Shown here piece after piece: positions 17,879 through 26,799 of a stretch of 64,000 nucleotides of DNA. This DNA comes from Paenibacillus marchantiae (GTDB lineage Bacteria > Bacillota > Bacilli > Paenibacillales > Paenibacillaceae), in NCBI RefSeq assembly GCF_028771845.1, contig NZ_CP118270.1, positions 2,480,001-2,544,000 of the forward strand. The letters run 5' to 3'. The position numbers were made by a program, and so were the translations under genes. The notes beneath the pieces are model-generated. The model saw nothing but the letters and a program-made list of their open reading frames with translations, was not told the DNA's origin and ran no database searches. Each line of letters begins with the position of its first letter. Position 1 is the stretch's first letter.

Positions 17879-18454
17879 ATGAATATTATCATTTTGGCAG
17901 GCAGTAATCGGAAAAATGCAACCAGTACACGTTTAGGGGAATATGCAGTGGAGGTAATCAGCGGTCAGGGGCATGAAGCCAGCTTGTTCGATTTATATCA
18001 GACACCGCTCCCATTCTACGCACCGGATGAAAAACAGAATGAAGATCAGAATCTGTCTGACCTGAACACACGTATGCTCGCCGCAGATGCCATTATTCTG
18101 TCTACGCCAGAGTATCATGGCAGCATCAGCGGTGTACTCAAAAATGCATTGGATCACCTGAGTCAGGCTCATTTCAGTGGTAAACCGGTATTGTCCATCA
18201 GCTCAGCAGGAGGTGCGGTAGGCGTAAGCTCGCTTTTGCAGCTGCAGGTGATTATTCGCAATTTGCACGGTATTAACGCGCAGGAGTGGATTTCCATTGG
18301 TGGTGCACAGCGCAGAAGATTTGAAGCAACGTTTGACGGATACGAAGAATTTGAAGGCAGTCAGGACATTGAGGATCGGATCAAACGCGTGATTGGTTCA
18401 TTTTTACACCTTGCCGAGACGTTAACTGCAGTACGGAAGCCGTCCGTGAGTTAA
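17879..18454 (+). CDS. NADPH-dependent FMN reductase
   Basis: 191 residues with a flavodoxin-like fold. The phosphate-binding loop is AGSNRKNATSTRLGEY near the N terminus, and the flavin-contacting motif STPEYHGSISGVLKNALDHL lies near residues 79-98, both diagnostic of the FMN_red family (azoreductase/chromate reductase relatives). AAGGAG precedes the ATG. It is the first gene of a three-gene unit with two VOC proteins, suggesting a small-molecule detoxification or redox role (inference). Confidence 0.87.
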   Translation: MNIIILAGSNRKNATSTRLGEYAVEVISGQGHEASLFDLYQTPLPFYAPDEKQNEDQNLSDLNTRMLAADAIILSTPEYHGSISGVLKNALDHLSQAHFSGKPVLSISSAGGAVGVSSLLQLQVIIRNLHGINAQEWISIGGAQRRRFEATFDGYEEFEGSQDIEDRIKRVIGSFLHLAETLTAVRKPSVS

Positions 18455-18472
18455 GAGAAAGAGGTTTTCATC

Positions 18473-18943
18473 ATGATTAAAGGCATATTTGAGACTCATC
18501 TGAACGTAACGGATCTGGAGAGATCCCATCATTTTTATGAACAGATTGTTGGATTGCAGCATGCTTATGGGCAGAAGGAACGTGGAAACTCCTTTTACTG
18601 GATTGGCGGTGTAGGCAACGCGATGCTCGGACTGTGGCAAAAGGACCCTTCCGAGGTGCAGCGACAGCATTTTGCTTTTCAGGTATCGTTGGAGGACATG
18701 AAGCAAGCTGTCACTTACCTAGAGGATGAAGGGATCAAGACGCATAACTTTCAGGATGATGATATTGGCGAGTTATATGTATTTGGATGGATGCCGGCTG
18801 TGTCCGTGTATTTTACCGATCCGGATGGTCATTCTCTGGAATTCATATCGATGCTCCCGGATGAAGCGAAGCCGGAACTTGGCATGGTGCCTTGGAGTGA
18901 GTGGGAGAAGATGAACGGTCGGGTGAAGGAGGACACAGCATGA
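18473..18943 (+). CDS. VOC-superfamily protein (glyoxalase/bleomycin-resistance type)
   Basis: 156 residues built from two beta-alpha-beta-beta-beta modules. Candidate metal ligands fall at the family positions: His9 (ETHLNV), His66 (RQHFAF) and Glu123 (DPDGHSLEFI). It starts 18 bases after the flavin-reductase gene and overlaps the next VOC gene by four bases. Substrate unknown; FosB-like thiol transferase or dioxygenase activity cannot be told apart here. Confidence 0.8.
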   Translation: MIKGIFETHLNVTDLERSHHFYEQIVGLQHAYGQKERGNSFYWIGGVGNAMLGLWQKDPSEVQRQHFAFQVSLEDMKQAVTYLEDEGIKTHNFQDDDIGELYVFGWMPAVSVYFTDPDGHSLEFISMLPDEAKPELGMVPWSEWEKMNGRVKEDTA

Positions 18944-19575
18944 TTTTTGAAGAGGTCAAATTATATACAGCACGATTGGAAGACATTAAGCACTTTTATA
19001 TCAACACACTGGGTTTGAACATGGCTGAAGAGTCCGAGCATGCCTTCACGCTACAGATTGGTTTAACGAAAATGATATTCATGCGAAGTGAAACAGACCA
19101 GAATCCGTTTTACCACCTGGCCTGGATGATTCCAACCAATCGTTTTCAGGAGGCCAAGGCATGGGCAGCGGCACGTGTCCGTCTAAGTAGGCATGAAGGT
19201 GATGATGAGACCTATTCAACGAATTGGAACTCGAATTCGCTCTATTTCGAAGATCCTGTCGGTAACATTCTGGAGCTGATTGCTCATCATACCGTTCATA
19301 ACGAGAGTGATCACGCCTTTTCGGAGAAAGATCTACTGCAGGTGTGTGAGGTGGGACTTGTCACGGAAGATGTGCTTTCTGCGGTAGATGAACTTGAGCA
19401 GATGGGATTGAAACGATGGAGAGCGATAAGTGATACCTTTGCCCCTATAGGGGATGTGAACGGTCTGTTCATTGTGGTGAAGAAGGAGCGAACCTGGTTC
19501 TTTTCGGAGCAAAAAGCAAACATCTATCCGCTGGAAGTGTCCATACGTGATGTTGGGAGACTTCGAATCGGCTAA
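18940..19575 (+). CDS. VOC-superfamily protein, two-domain
   Basis: 211 residues. The first ~125 residues form a VOC domain (VKLYTARLEDIKHFYINTLG, then FEDPVGNILELIAHH). A second, shorter half (LLQVCEVGLVTEDVLSAVDELEQMG) looks like another VOC module lacking a full ligand set. The ATG at 18940 overlaps the preceding stop (ATGA) and is preceded by GAAGGAGG. Translationally coupled to the upstream VOC gene; function unknown. Confidence 0.72.
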   Translation: MIFEEVKLYTARLEDIKHFYINTLGLNMAEESEHAFTLQIGLTKMIFMRSETDQNPFYHLAWMIPTNRFQEAKAWAAARVRLSRHEGDDETYSTNWNSNSLYFEDPVGNILELIAHHTVHNESDHAFSEKDLLQVCEVGLVTEDVLSAVDELEQMGLKRWRAISDTFAPIGDVNGLFIVVKKERTWFFSEQKANIYPLEVSIRDVGRLRIG

Positions 19576-19719
19576 AATGCGCGGAACAGCAGGCAAAACG
19601 GTCATATGTGCACCATTTGAATCATCTTATAGAAGTAAACGCTTTAAAAAGAGTGTTTTGCTAAAAAACTGTTGCTGGTCGTGTGTATATCAGGATTCGC
19701 ATCGATGAAGGGTGGTGGC

Positions 19720-20673
19720 ATGTTGGATCGACGTTTGTTGGAAGAAGGGCTGGCTGTTATTGTGTCCAGTCGGGAGCGTACAGGAGATTTGTGGCATGCC
19801 CATTATGGGGCGGGAGCTATTGCGGCTTATTTTTGGTTGCGGGAAAATCGCCTCACTGCCCTTGCGGCGGGCAGTGTTACGGCTGAAGCGAAAGCCATGC
19901 TTCGCCAGCACGGGTTGAATGATGGCTTGAACTCCCGGAAGGGAGAGGTTTTGCCAAGGGAAGAGGCCGAAGCGCGTATTACAGCAGCGCTGGATCGAAC
20001 CATCGGAGAGCTACACTGGGTGGGTCATCAGGCCATCTATGGTGCCCTAAGTCTAAAAGCCATTCGTGAACTGGATGGTTGGGGCACGGAGCATGACATG
20101 GATCAGATGGTTGAACTTATTGATTCTTTTGAACGAACCATTCCAGGTAGATCCTGGGTAAACACAACGGTGAAAGAAATTCGCAGCTTGAAGTTAAGTG
20201 AGGCAGACGGATTCCCTGATATAGAACGCCCGGAACAATTGTCCCGGCTGATTCTGGATGAGCTTGGTGCATTTCGTACCATCTATCAGGCAGAAGCACA
20301 TCATGATCTGATCGGCCACATGCTAACCTACGGGCACGCGCTTAATATATTATTTGAACTGGATTACCCTGCTTTGTTCCATAAAGGCGTTCCACCTTTT
20401 CTCAGGATGGTCAAGGCGCTGCGATTGAGCCGGGATGTGGATGCCGACCAGGAGATGCCAACACTGCAATCTCCAGTTGATCGTCTGCCATTGATCCGTG
20501 CAGAACGCTCTGTTGCACTTCCACATGAACTGGAGTACTGGCTCACCGACAGACGTTCCCGCGATTGGCATGGAGGTCATCTGTTCAAATTTCCATTCAG
20601 CTTCTACCATCATGCCAGAAACGGAAATTCAGTTCCGGAAAGCTGGGAAAACTTCCGCTATATTATCGCGTGA
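19720..20673 (+). CDS. conserved-looking protein of unknown function
   Basis: 317 residues, mostly helical, with several histidines in clusters: HAHYGAGA near the start, HWVGHQAIYGALSLKAI in the first half, and AEAHHDLIGHMLTYGHA in the second. The spacing suggests a metal- or cofactor-binding helical bundle, but I do not recognise the family and no catalytic motif is certain. The start at 19720 follows GAAGGGTGG; earlier in-frame starts lack a ribosome site. It stands alone, with a terminator hairpin after it at 20692-20720. Confidence 0.6.
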   Translation: MLDRRLLEEGLAVIVSSRERTGDLWHAHYGAGAIAAYFWLRENRLTALAAGSVTAEAKAMLRQHGLNDGLNSRKGEVLPREEAEARITAALDRTIGELHWVGHQAIYGALSLKAIRELDGWGTEHDMDQMVELIDSFERTIPGRSWVNTTVKEIRSLKLSEADGFPDIERPEQLSRLILDELGAFRTIYQAEAHHDLIGHMLTYGHALNILFELDYPALFHKGVPPFLRMVKALRLSRDVDADQEMPTLQSPVDRLPLIRAERSVALPHELEYWLTDRRSRDWHGGHLFKFPFSFYHHARNGNSVPESWENFRYIIA

Positions 20674-20691
20674 GCAAAATACGTTTAAGAG

Positions 20692-20720
20692 AGCACAGCC
20701 TGAGATGGCTGTGCTATTTT
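20692..20720 (+). terminator. intrinsic terminator
   Basis: The stem AGCACAGCC / GGCTGTGCT with a six-base loop and ATTTTAT tail, between the convergent unknown gene and the membrane-protein gene. Confidence 0.7.
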
Positions 20721-20728
20721 ATATCTTT

Positions 20729-21211
20729 TTAACGGAGCCATATTTCAAGGATAAACACGATCAAAATGACTCTGGATGCCAGCATGTATGGTGATTTTCG
20801 TATGGGCTGACGCGCTGTCCATATTCCCCAGGAACTCATAAGTGCAATACTTACCCAGAACATCCATAAGGGAATGCCTTCAGGCGTAAATGGAAAGGAC
20901 AGCGAGGGCAGACCTGTATTGCCAGCCCCAAGAAGAACAATGGTCATATAGACGAGCAGAAGGAAAAGTAACTCAAATAGCAGGGTTTGCAGCCAGAAAT
21001 AATAGATGTGCAGCACTCGAAGCAGAATGACTGTGACCAGGATAAACAGGATACCAACGGATGAGAATGTTGCAGCGGTCCATCCAATGAGTGAAGTAGT
21101 TAGAACATCTGTTTCCTGATAAAAGGTGTACATTGTCAAAGCGTACATAACGGGGCCAGCCATATAACTGGTAATAGCGATCCACAGATAGAACCAGAGC
21201 TTTTTTTTCAT
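20729..21211 (-). CDS. four-helix membrane protein, unknown function
   Basis: 160 residues with four hydrophobic segments (about 5-28, 42-65, 70-92 and 115-133) and a basic loop after the last (TARQPIRKSPY). A further hydrophobic segment is near the C terminus. The ATG at 21211 is preferred over 21223, which abuts the AAAGG ribosome site. No family recognised; integral membrane location is the only inference. Confidence 0.6.
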   Translation of the reverse strand: MKKKLWFYLWIAITSYMAGPVMYALTMYTFYQETDVLTTSLIGWTAATFSSVGILFILVTVILLRVLHIYYFWLQTLLFELLFLLLVYMTIVLLGAGNTGLPSLSFPFTPEGIPLWMFWVSIALMSSWGIWTARQPIRKSPYMLASRVILIVFILEIWLR

Positions 21212-21400
21212 GGTCGTATCCATCCTTTATCGTAAATAAGGTTTGAAAGGCTACTTATTATCATATAAACAGCATCAGGAATGGATTTGTTGGGTTATCC
21301 GGCAAAAGTCTCTGCAAGAAACCGACGTTTAACCGCCATGATTGCGACAACAAATAGACGTAATCCATACGGACAACCGTCAGCGCGACCGATTTAAACA

Positions 21401-21502
21401 TGTAAGATTATATTATCGGATCAGTAGCAAATGACATATCCCGATAAGCACATACGCTAATGTACATGCCGGCCAGGGGCCGGTTTTTTGATGCGGTGAT
21501 TG
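21401..21502 (+). repeat. terminator-bearing repeat family 2, copy A
   Basis: It starts TGTAAGATT, then TATTATCGGATCA-TAGCAA, then GCACATACGCTAATGTACA (an ACAT/ATGT hairpin), and ends in a CCGGCC / GGCCGG stem followed by six T and TGCGGTGA. TTATCGG and CCGATAA can pair around the variable middle. The same order occurs at 23720-23821. The final hairpin has the form of an intrinsic terminator on the plus strand, so the unit may be a small RNA or an attenuator. Confidence 0.75.
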
Positions 21503-21581
21503 CACACTTGCTCTGATCGGGTACTAAAGAAAGACTGAATATATCATTATAAGTTGAATTTAATTTTTACACCAAAACGGA

Positions 21582-21730
21582 GAGTGCAGAACCAATCTGA
21601 AGAAGCGAAGTTAAAAGCTTTCTGCAAGAAAGCTACTTCGTAAGCATACTCTGGCCTTTATCCCCGGATTTTACCCTTGAACTAAGGGATCAAGAAAATC
21701 TGGGGATAAGAGCGATCGGAAGATGGTACT
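21582..21730 (+). repeat. multi-hairpin repeat family 1, copy 2
   Basis: It has CTGAAGAAGCGAAG, the optional module AAGCTTTCTGCAAGAAAGCT...TAAGCATA, then the main stem TTATCCCCGGATTTT / AAAATCTGGGGATAA with an inner CCCTT/AAGGG-like loop, then AGCGATCGGAAGA. The right end is degenerate and lacks the CCGGAACGGC terminus. It is 63 bases upstream of the DUF4127 gene and in its orientation. Confidence 0.8.
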
Positions 21731-21792
21731 GCAATCGCAGTGACAAGGTGTAACATCTCTAGTTCAACTTATCTAACAGGAGGTTTTAGGAT

Positions 21793-23613
21793 ATGAAAAC
21801 AGTATTGTATGTTCCACTGGATGATCGTCCAGCGAATCTGGATGACGTCGTTGTACAAGGAAAAGCAGCCGGTATCCATATCATTACACCGCACCTGGGT
21901 GACATTCAAAATCGTCTGGATTCCGAGAAAACGGTAGAAGGCACCACATTGCTTGGAACGTCTACACCTACGTATGGGAAACCGTCCAATATTCATAATT
22001 TCATTTTGAAAAATGCGGCTAAAGTGGATGGCTTCATCATCTCTTCGGATATGCTGGCTTATGGTGGTCTGATCGGCAGTCGTCAGCTTCGTGAAGATGG
22101 AGGCGGAACATATCCTGATTACGATCAGGACACCACCCGTTTGCTCGATGTGATCAAAACCATTAAAGAGAAATATCCATGTAAACCGGTGTTTGTGATG
22201 GATACCATTATGCGACTCGCCACCACCTCATTTGCAGATGGTCTCGCATTGGATGCCTACAACGAGTCACGTGCACTGATGCAGCAGCCACGCCGGTCCT
22301 TTACGGCATTCGAGGATATTGTGAACGGGTACAACCTTTCTCCAGAGTCTACGGAATATGGGGAAACGACGTATTTTAATAAAGAACAGTACTACAACGC
22401 CAGACAACATAAATTCAAAACGAATCTGTACATTCTGGATAAGCTTGCTCGCAAAGGATATATCGACTTCCTCGCCGTAGGCGTCGACGATGCGAATACG
22501 CAAGGCGTTCAGATTAATGAGATCAATTATGTGGAAGCACGAATCAATGAATGGCTCGGTGGGACGGATGGACAAAATCCCGAACGGGCGATTATCCTTC
22601 CAGATGCGGATGGCCTGGGTCACGCGCTGGTGGCACGTATGGCTAACCAACTGCTTCGTGGTGGGAAGAAGACGCGTTATGAAGTGAAATATTTTGGCCC
22701 GCATGGTTCCACGATTATCAATGCCTATGAATATATGAATGTGCACGAGAATGTGGTGCGTCATGTGGATATTGTTGGTGGTGTGGTTGTAACGGATACA
22801 ACTCCCGATGTGGAAAATGGAAATGAATTAACGAATGCTACATCTGTGAATGAAGCTTCTTCGTTTGATATGGCGTCTGAGTTGGATCGCATGACGAACC
22901 GTCATCCAGGCAAACCGGGTAAAAAACCGGTGAACATTGAGATTGTTGCCATTACGGCGCTGGATCAGGTGCAGGCGGCTGTGGCGCAATTGACGAGTAA
23001 TAGTGAGAAGGGGCTGCCTTCGGTCCTGATTGATTTTGTAGGAAAAGGTCCAGCCAACGTCGATGTAGCCGAAGCACTCCTGAACAGTCCGTATACGGGT
23101 CGGGTTCTGGGTTACAGTGCATGGAATACGCCGGGGAACAAAATCGGTATGGCTGTGGGTATGGGACAATCCCGTTATGCTCTGATTACAACAGAAACCC
23201 ATACCCATGCGTTGCGAGATGCCATGAATGCACAGGGGTCATTGTTGTTCAAACGTTTCCTGAAAGATTACTACTACAAAGCAGTAGCAATTGCAGATAT
23301 CCGTACGTATTCCAGAGCACATGCGCTCTATACCAATGTGGCAACTCTAGCGGATCAGAATATGGTGTTGTTTAACTCAGAAGAAGATTATGCTCATTTG
23401 CAGACTTTACTCAGGGATCTGATGCAGACCCACACCACGGCACTGGCGAACAAAACAGCATTTGCTCAAGGGTACGTAGCGATAAAGCAAATCTGTAATG
23501 GGGAAGCAGCTTATGCGGAGTATTGCAGTGCACTGCTGGATTATGCGAACCCCGATTTCATCTGGGGACGTGCGTTTGAGATCACGTTGAATCCGAAAGT
23601 TACGCTGAAATAG
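21793..23613 (+). CDS. DUF4127 family protein
   Basis: 606 residues. The opening TVLYVPLDDRPANLDDVV, SSDMLAYGGLIGSR and later DVVEALLN-like and GYSAWNTPGNKIGMAVG segments are characteristic of DUF4127, a family common in Paenibacillus and relatives with no proven activity. No signal peptide is visible, so it is probably cytoplasmic. An AACAGGAGG ribosome site lies eight or so bases before the ATG. The gene is flanked by the two copies of repeat family 2, and a copy of family 1 sits in its leader. Confidence 0.85.
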   Translation: MKTVLYVPLDDRPANLDDVVVQGKAAGIHIITPHLGDIQNRLDSEKTVEGTTLLGTSTPTYGKPSNIHNFILKNAAKVDGFIISSDMLAYGGLIGSRQLREDGGGTYPDYDQDTTRLLDVIKTIKEKYPCKPVFVMDTIMRLATTSFADGLALDAYNESRALMQQPRRSFTAFEDIVNGYNLSPESTEYGETTYFNKEQYYNARQHKFKTNLYILDKLARKGYIDFLAVGVDDANTQGVQINEINYVEARINEWLGGTDGQNPERAIILPDADGLGHALVARMANQLLRGGKKTRYEVKYFGPHGSTIINAYEYMNVHENVVRHVDIVGGVVVTDTTPDVENGNELTNATSVNEASSFDMASELDRMTNRHPGKPGKKPVNIEIVAITALDQVQAAVAQLTSNSEKGLPSVLIDFVGKGPANVDVAEALLNSPYTGRVLGYSAWNTPGNKIGMAVGMGQSRYALITTETHTHALRDAMNAQGSLLFKRFLKDYYYKAVAIADIRTYSRAHALYTNVATLADQNMVLFNSEEDYAHLQTLLRDLMQTHTTALANKTAFAQGYVAIKQICNGEAAYAEYCSALLDYANPDFIWGRAFEITLNPKVTLK

Positions 23614-23719
23614 GGTGTTAATGGCATGAGCCACGCTGAGTCGTCTTTTTTCCACCCCAGATGCACCCTTATTCGCACCTAAGTCGTACGAATCACCATC
23701 CGCGCTAGGGATGAAAGGG

Positions 23720-23821
23720 TGTAAGATTGTATTATCGGATCAATAGCAAGGATACACACCGAAAGCACATACGCTAATGTACAGATCGGCCACAAGGGGC
23801 CGGTCTTTTTTGTTGCGGTGA
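23720..23821 (+). repeat. terminator-bearing repeat family 2, copy B
   Basis: Same order as copy A: TGTAAGATTGTATTATCGGATCAATAGCAA is shared with two substitutions, and GCACATACGCTAATGTACA is identical. The closing CGGCC / GGCCGG hairpin is followed by TCTTTTTTG and TTGCGGTGA. The variable middle still allows TCGG / CCGA pairing. It lies about 120 bases ahead of the first gene of tail cassette A, a fitting place for an attenuator of the operon. Confidence 0.75.
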
Positions 23822-23942
23822 ATGGTGTCCAGCTTTGGCGCCGGTAGATACGCAGAGGTTGAACTAAAGGGGGAATTCGCTGCTGCAGCATTGTCGCTGC
23901 ACAATGTGGGCAGATCGCACACTTGCAGCTGAAGGGGGCGAA

Positions 23943-24854
23943 ATGAATGTGTCTATGAGTAGTGGGTTAAACAACACGGCCAACACAGGGCAAGTGAGCA
24001 ATGTCATCAGGCATACGCTGAAGCAGAAGCTGGAGGCTCTTGTTCCGGCATGGAATGGCCGAGTAAAGGACATCCCTGCACCGGGAGAGGTGTTAGCCGG
24101 ACCCTGTGCCGTGATTGCTTTTGCAGAAGAAGTACCGAAGTCTGCTTGGGCGGGGTATAGGAGGATTATCAAAATCTCTTCGTACGCCCCCCCCGAAGAT
24201 GGAGGTGCTGAACAAGTAGAGACTTGGTCAGCAGCGCTGATGGAAGGACTACACCAGGTCAGGCTGGAGGATAAAGAAGGTGGGGCATTTACCTGTATTT
24301 ATCTGGGTTCTTCGGATGGTGATCGTGTGGACGCCAGTTCTGGACTGGTTACGCGCAGCCTACGGTTTGGGGTGTATGTTCCGGAAACGGTGGAATACGC
24401 TCAGGCTGAAACCACAGATTCGTGGATGGATGCACTTCGTGGTTGGACACGAACTCAGCTCGGACAGGAATGGTCCGTATATGGGGATGTGTGGCCTGGA
24501 GGTTATAAGGCCAAGTCCGTACTGTGGCGATTGACGGGATGCAGTACAACCACCGCAGGGACTTCTGCGCTGGAGGTTCGTAAGCAATGGATCGGGCATG
24601 TGCTGGCTGCAAATGTAGCAGATGTCCGTCAAACGGTCACACATCTTGTCGAACAACTGGCTGTGCAGACCCGGATTGCTTTGACGGATACAGACGGTAC
24701 GCGATATGTGACGGTGGACGAAGTTTCAGCCGACTTGCAGGCAGATGCTTACTTGAACGGACAGATTCGTCTAACGTTGCAGCAGCGTATTCGCCGTCCG
24801 GGTACAGAAGCGCCATTGATCCGTGAGATTCACCATAACAAAGGGATAGAGTAA
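23943..24854 (+). CDS. first gene of tail cassette A; probable tail-terminator/neck protein
   Basis: 303 residues. The two halves look like tandem versions of one fold. Residues 1-145 open with IRHTLKQKLEALVPAW and end RSLRFGVYVPE. Residues 150-300 open with WMDALRGWTRTQLG and end GQIRLTLQQRIRRP. This is the strand-helix pattern of small tail-terminator proteins, but doubled. The position ahead of the YqzN/YkzM and sheath genes matches that of xkdI/xkdJ in PBSX and of the 143-residue gene heading cassette B. GGGGGCG precedes the ATG. The identification rests mainly on position. Confidence 0.5.
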   Translation: MNVSMSSGLNNTANTGQVSNVIRHTLKQKLEALVPAWNGRVKDIPAPGEVLAGPCAVIAFAEEVPKSAWAGYRRIIKISSYAPPEDGGAEQVETWSAALMEGLHQVRLEDKEGGAFTCIYLGSSDGDRVDASSGLVTRSLRFGVYVPETVEYAQAETTDSWMDALRGWTRTQLGQEWSVYGDVWPGGYKAKSVLWRLTGCSTTTAGTSALEVRKQWIGHVLAANVADVRQTVTHLVEQLAVQTRIALTDTDGTRYVTVDEVSADLQADAYLNGQIRLTLQQRIRRPGTEAPLIREIHHNKGIE

Positions 24855-24922
24855 GCGTTAATCGAGAGGAACTGTTGATGGGGTTCCAGATGAGAAAGTC
24901 GATATCATACTTTAGCTTCAAA

Positions 24923-24980
24923 TTCATAGGATCATAGGGACAATGTTCGTAGGTTCATAGGGACAAAAATTCATAGGTCA
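24923..24980 (+). repeat. short tandem direct repeat
   Basis: Three units of about 23 bases: TTCATAGGATCATAGGGACAA, TTCGTAGGTTCATAGGGACAA, and a shortened TTCATAGGTC. It lies between the first and second genes of cassette A. It is not coding; role unknown. Confidence 0.7.
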
Positions 24981-25042
24981 AAATTATGGTGCAAAAATCA
25001 GGTTCAACGAATTCAGTAGTCAAACAATGAGGTGAGATGGTC

Positions 25043-25243
25043 ATGGCAAGCTCAGTGAAAAAAAATAAACAGGCTGCCCCGCAATACACGCGGGCCGAGC
25101 TGATGAATCATGCCGAAGCCCTCTTTGCCGTTAAGGTAGAGGTGCTGTATGGTGCGCTGTACGAAGCAGCGCAAGAGACGTTTTCCATTGAGGAAGCGAA
25201 GGAACGCATCAACCAATTTATGAAAGCGAAGGTGAAGGGATAA
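25043..25243 (+). CDS. YqzN/YkzM-like small tail protein, cassette A
   Basis: 66 residues. A lysine-rich start leads to YTRAELMNHAEALFAVKVEVLYGAL and FSIEEAKERINQFMKAKVKG, a helical pattern typical of the YqzN/YkzM proteins that sit just before the sheath gene in PBSX and skin. The start at 25043 is chosen over 25037, which touches the AGGTGAG ribosome site. Its stop overlaps the sheath ATG (TAATG). The precise role in assembly is not known. Confidence 0.75.
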   Translation: MASSVKKNKQAAPQYTRAELMNHAEALFAVKVEVLYGALYEAAQETFSIEEAKERINQFMKAKVKG

Positions 25244-26706
25244 TGGCAGGCGGAACTTGGGAGCAAACGAATCGTCCGGTACTTCCGGGCTTATATATGA
25301 ATTTTCAGGCGGCGGCGTCTTCGGCCATTCAGGCTGGTAATCGCGGAACGGTTGTTGTGCCGATCAAGGCCAACTGGGGTCCGGTGGGCACTTTTGTAGA
25401 AGTCGGCAGTGAAACTGCAATTGAGCGTGTTTTCTCGGCGCATGCCCTGGATAACGGGACGGCCTATACATCCTTGAAGCTCGCTCTGCTAGGAGGACCG
25501 AAAAAGCTGCTCGCTTATCGGGTAGCCGGAGAATCGGCGAAAGCAGCTACGCTTACGCTGAAAGACAGCAGTGATGCAGCCGTTCTGCAACTGGACGCCA
25601 AGTATCCGGGTGACCGAGGTAACGGGTTCTATGTCACCATTCAACCGGGTGTAATTGATAATACGAAGCATGAAGTGCGCTTGTTTGAAGGCAACCGTAT
25701 GCTGTATGCACTGCTGACTGCGGATATTTCGGCAGCGTCGCTGGCGAAAGAGATCAACGCGGATGAAAGCAACATTTGGATTAACGCGCAGGCGATTGGC
25801 GAGGGTACAGGTGTTGTTGCAACCGTTGCGGGAGCGGCGTTCAAAGGTGGTGCAAGTGGCAACGATGGACTGACCAATGCGGAGTATATCGCCGTGCAGG
25901 GCGCGCTGGAAGGTGAGCAATTTGACGTTTTGGCACTGGATCATGCGGCGGATGCACCTTTGCTGGCGAGCTTTGCAGCTTGGGTGAAACGTGTGCGCAA
26001 TGAGGGTAAACCCGTGATGGCTGTATTCGGTGGTACTACGGCAGACGATACCTCTGCGACTGCAGCACAGAAGGCGGCGGCACGTTCACTCACATTGAAT
26101 CATGAGGGTGTAATCAATGTTGGTACGGGTGTGCGCTTGGGAGATGCATTCTACAGCTCGGCGGAAACGTCTGCTTATGTCGCGGGTCTGATCGCAGGAC
26201 AACGTCTGAATGAATCCACCACATACGCACCTTCTCCGTTCGATGACGTGACGCGTCGCTGGACTCGTGCAGAACAGGAGCAGGCGGTACAGAATGGCGT
26301 ATTTATTTTCTTCCATGATGGACGTCAGGTGAAGGCGCTTCGCGGAGTGAATACACTCGTGACCCCTGCTGCAGGACAGAATAATGCCTGGAAAAAAATC
26401 CGTTCCATTCGTGTGATGGATGCAATTAATACGGATTTGCAGCGCTCTGCTGAAGATACGTATATCGGTAAAGTAAACAATACGGAAGAAGGACGTCAGG
26501 CGCTGATCGGTGCGATGAAAGCCTATCTGGCGCTGCTCGCACAGAGCAATGTCATTGAAGCTGAGGGATACGATGTCGTTCTTGACCCGGCGTATTATGG
26601 TGCTGCACCCATTCTCAAGCCGGAGGCGGATCAGGTATTCCTGCAATGGAATGTGAAGCTGACGGATGTAATGGAGCAGTTGTTTGGAACGTTTTACGTG
26701 CAATAA
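25243..26706 (+). CDS. contractile tail sheath protein, cassette A (XkdK-like)
   Basis: 487 residues. The start AGGTWEQTNRPVLPGLYMNF, the central GDRGNGFYVTIQ, and the C-terminal VMDAINTDLQRSAEDTYIGK and NTEEGRQALIGAMKAYL are sheath hallmarks: the C-terminal domain that locks onto neighbours and the inner strand-exchange arms. A sheath is the defining part of a contractile (myovirus-like) tail. It is translationally coupled to the preceding gene by a 1-base overlap (TAATG). It is about 50 residues longer than the sheath of cassette B (438), with which it shares its order of motifs. Confidence 0.95.
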   Translation: MAGGTWEQTNRPVLPGLYMNFQAAASSAIQAGNRGTVVVPIKANWGPVGTFVEVGSETAIERVFSAHALDNGTAYTSLKLALLGGPKKLLAYRVAGESAKAATLTLKDSSDAAVLQLDAKYPGDRGNGFYVTIQPGVIDNTKHEVRLFEGNRMLYALLTADISAASLAKEINADESNIWINAQAIGEGTGVVATVAGAAFKGGASGNDGLTNAEYIAVQGALEGEQFDVLALDHAADAPLLASFAAWVKRVRNEGKPVMAVFGGTTADDTSATAAQKAAARSLTLNHEGVINVGTGVRLGDAFYSSAETSAYVAGLIAGQRLNESTTYAPSPFDDVTRRWTRAEQEQAVQNGVFIFFHDGRQVKALRGVNTLVTPAAGQNNAWKKIRSIRVMDAINTDLQRSAEDTYIGKVNNTEEGRQALIGAMKAYLALLAQSNVIEAEGYDVVLDPAYYGAAPILKPEADQVFLQWNVKLTDVMEQLFGTFYVQ

Positions 26707-26799
26707 GGTTTGTGTAGAAGAGAATGGGTTTTAAAAGAAACTACTGTTCGTTGAACGGATGGTATATACGATATTTTCTAATTTCAAGGAGGAATTGTC

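Noticed and set aside
21401-21502. Known riboswitch class for repeat family 2
   Set aside because: Compared from memory with cyclic-di-GMP, preQ1, fluoride and other short classes; none of the conserved cores is present. Left as an unassigned repeat.
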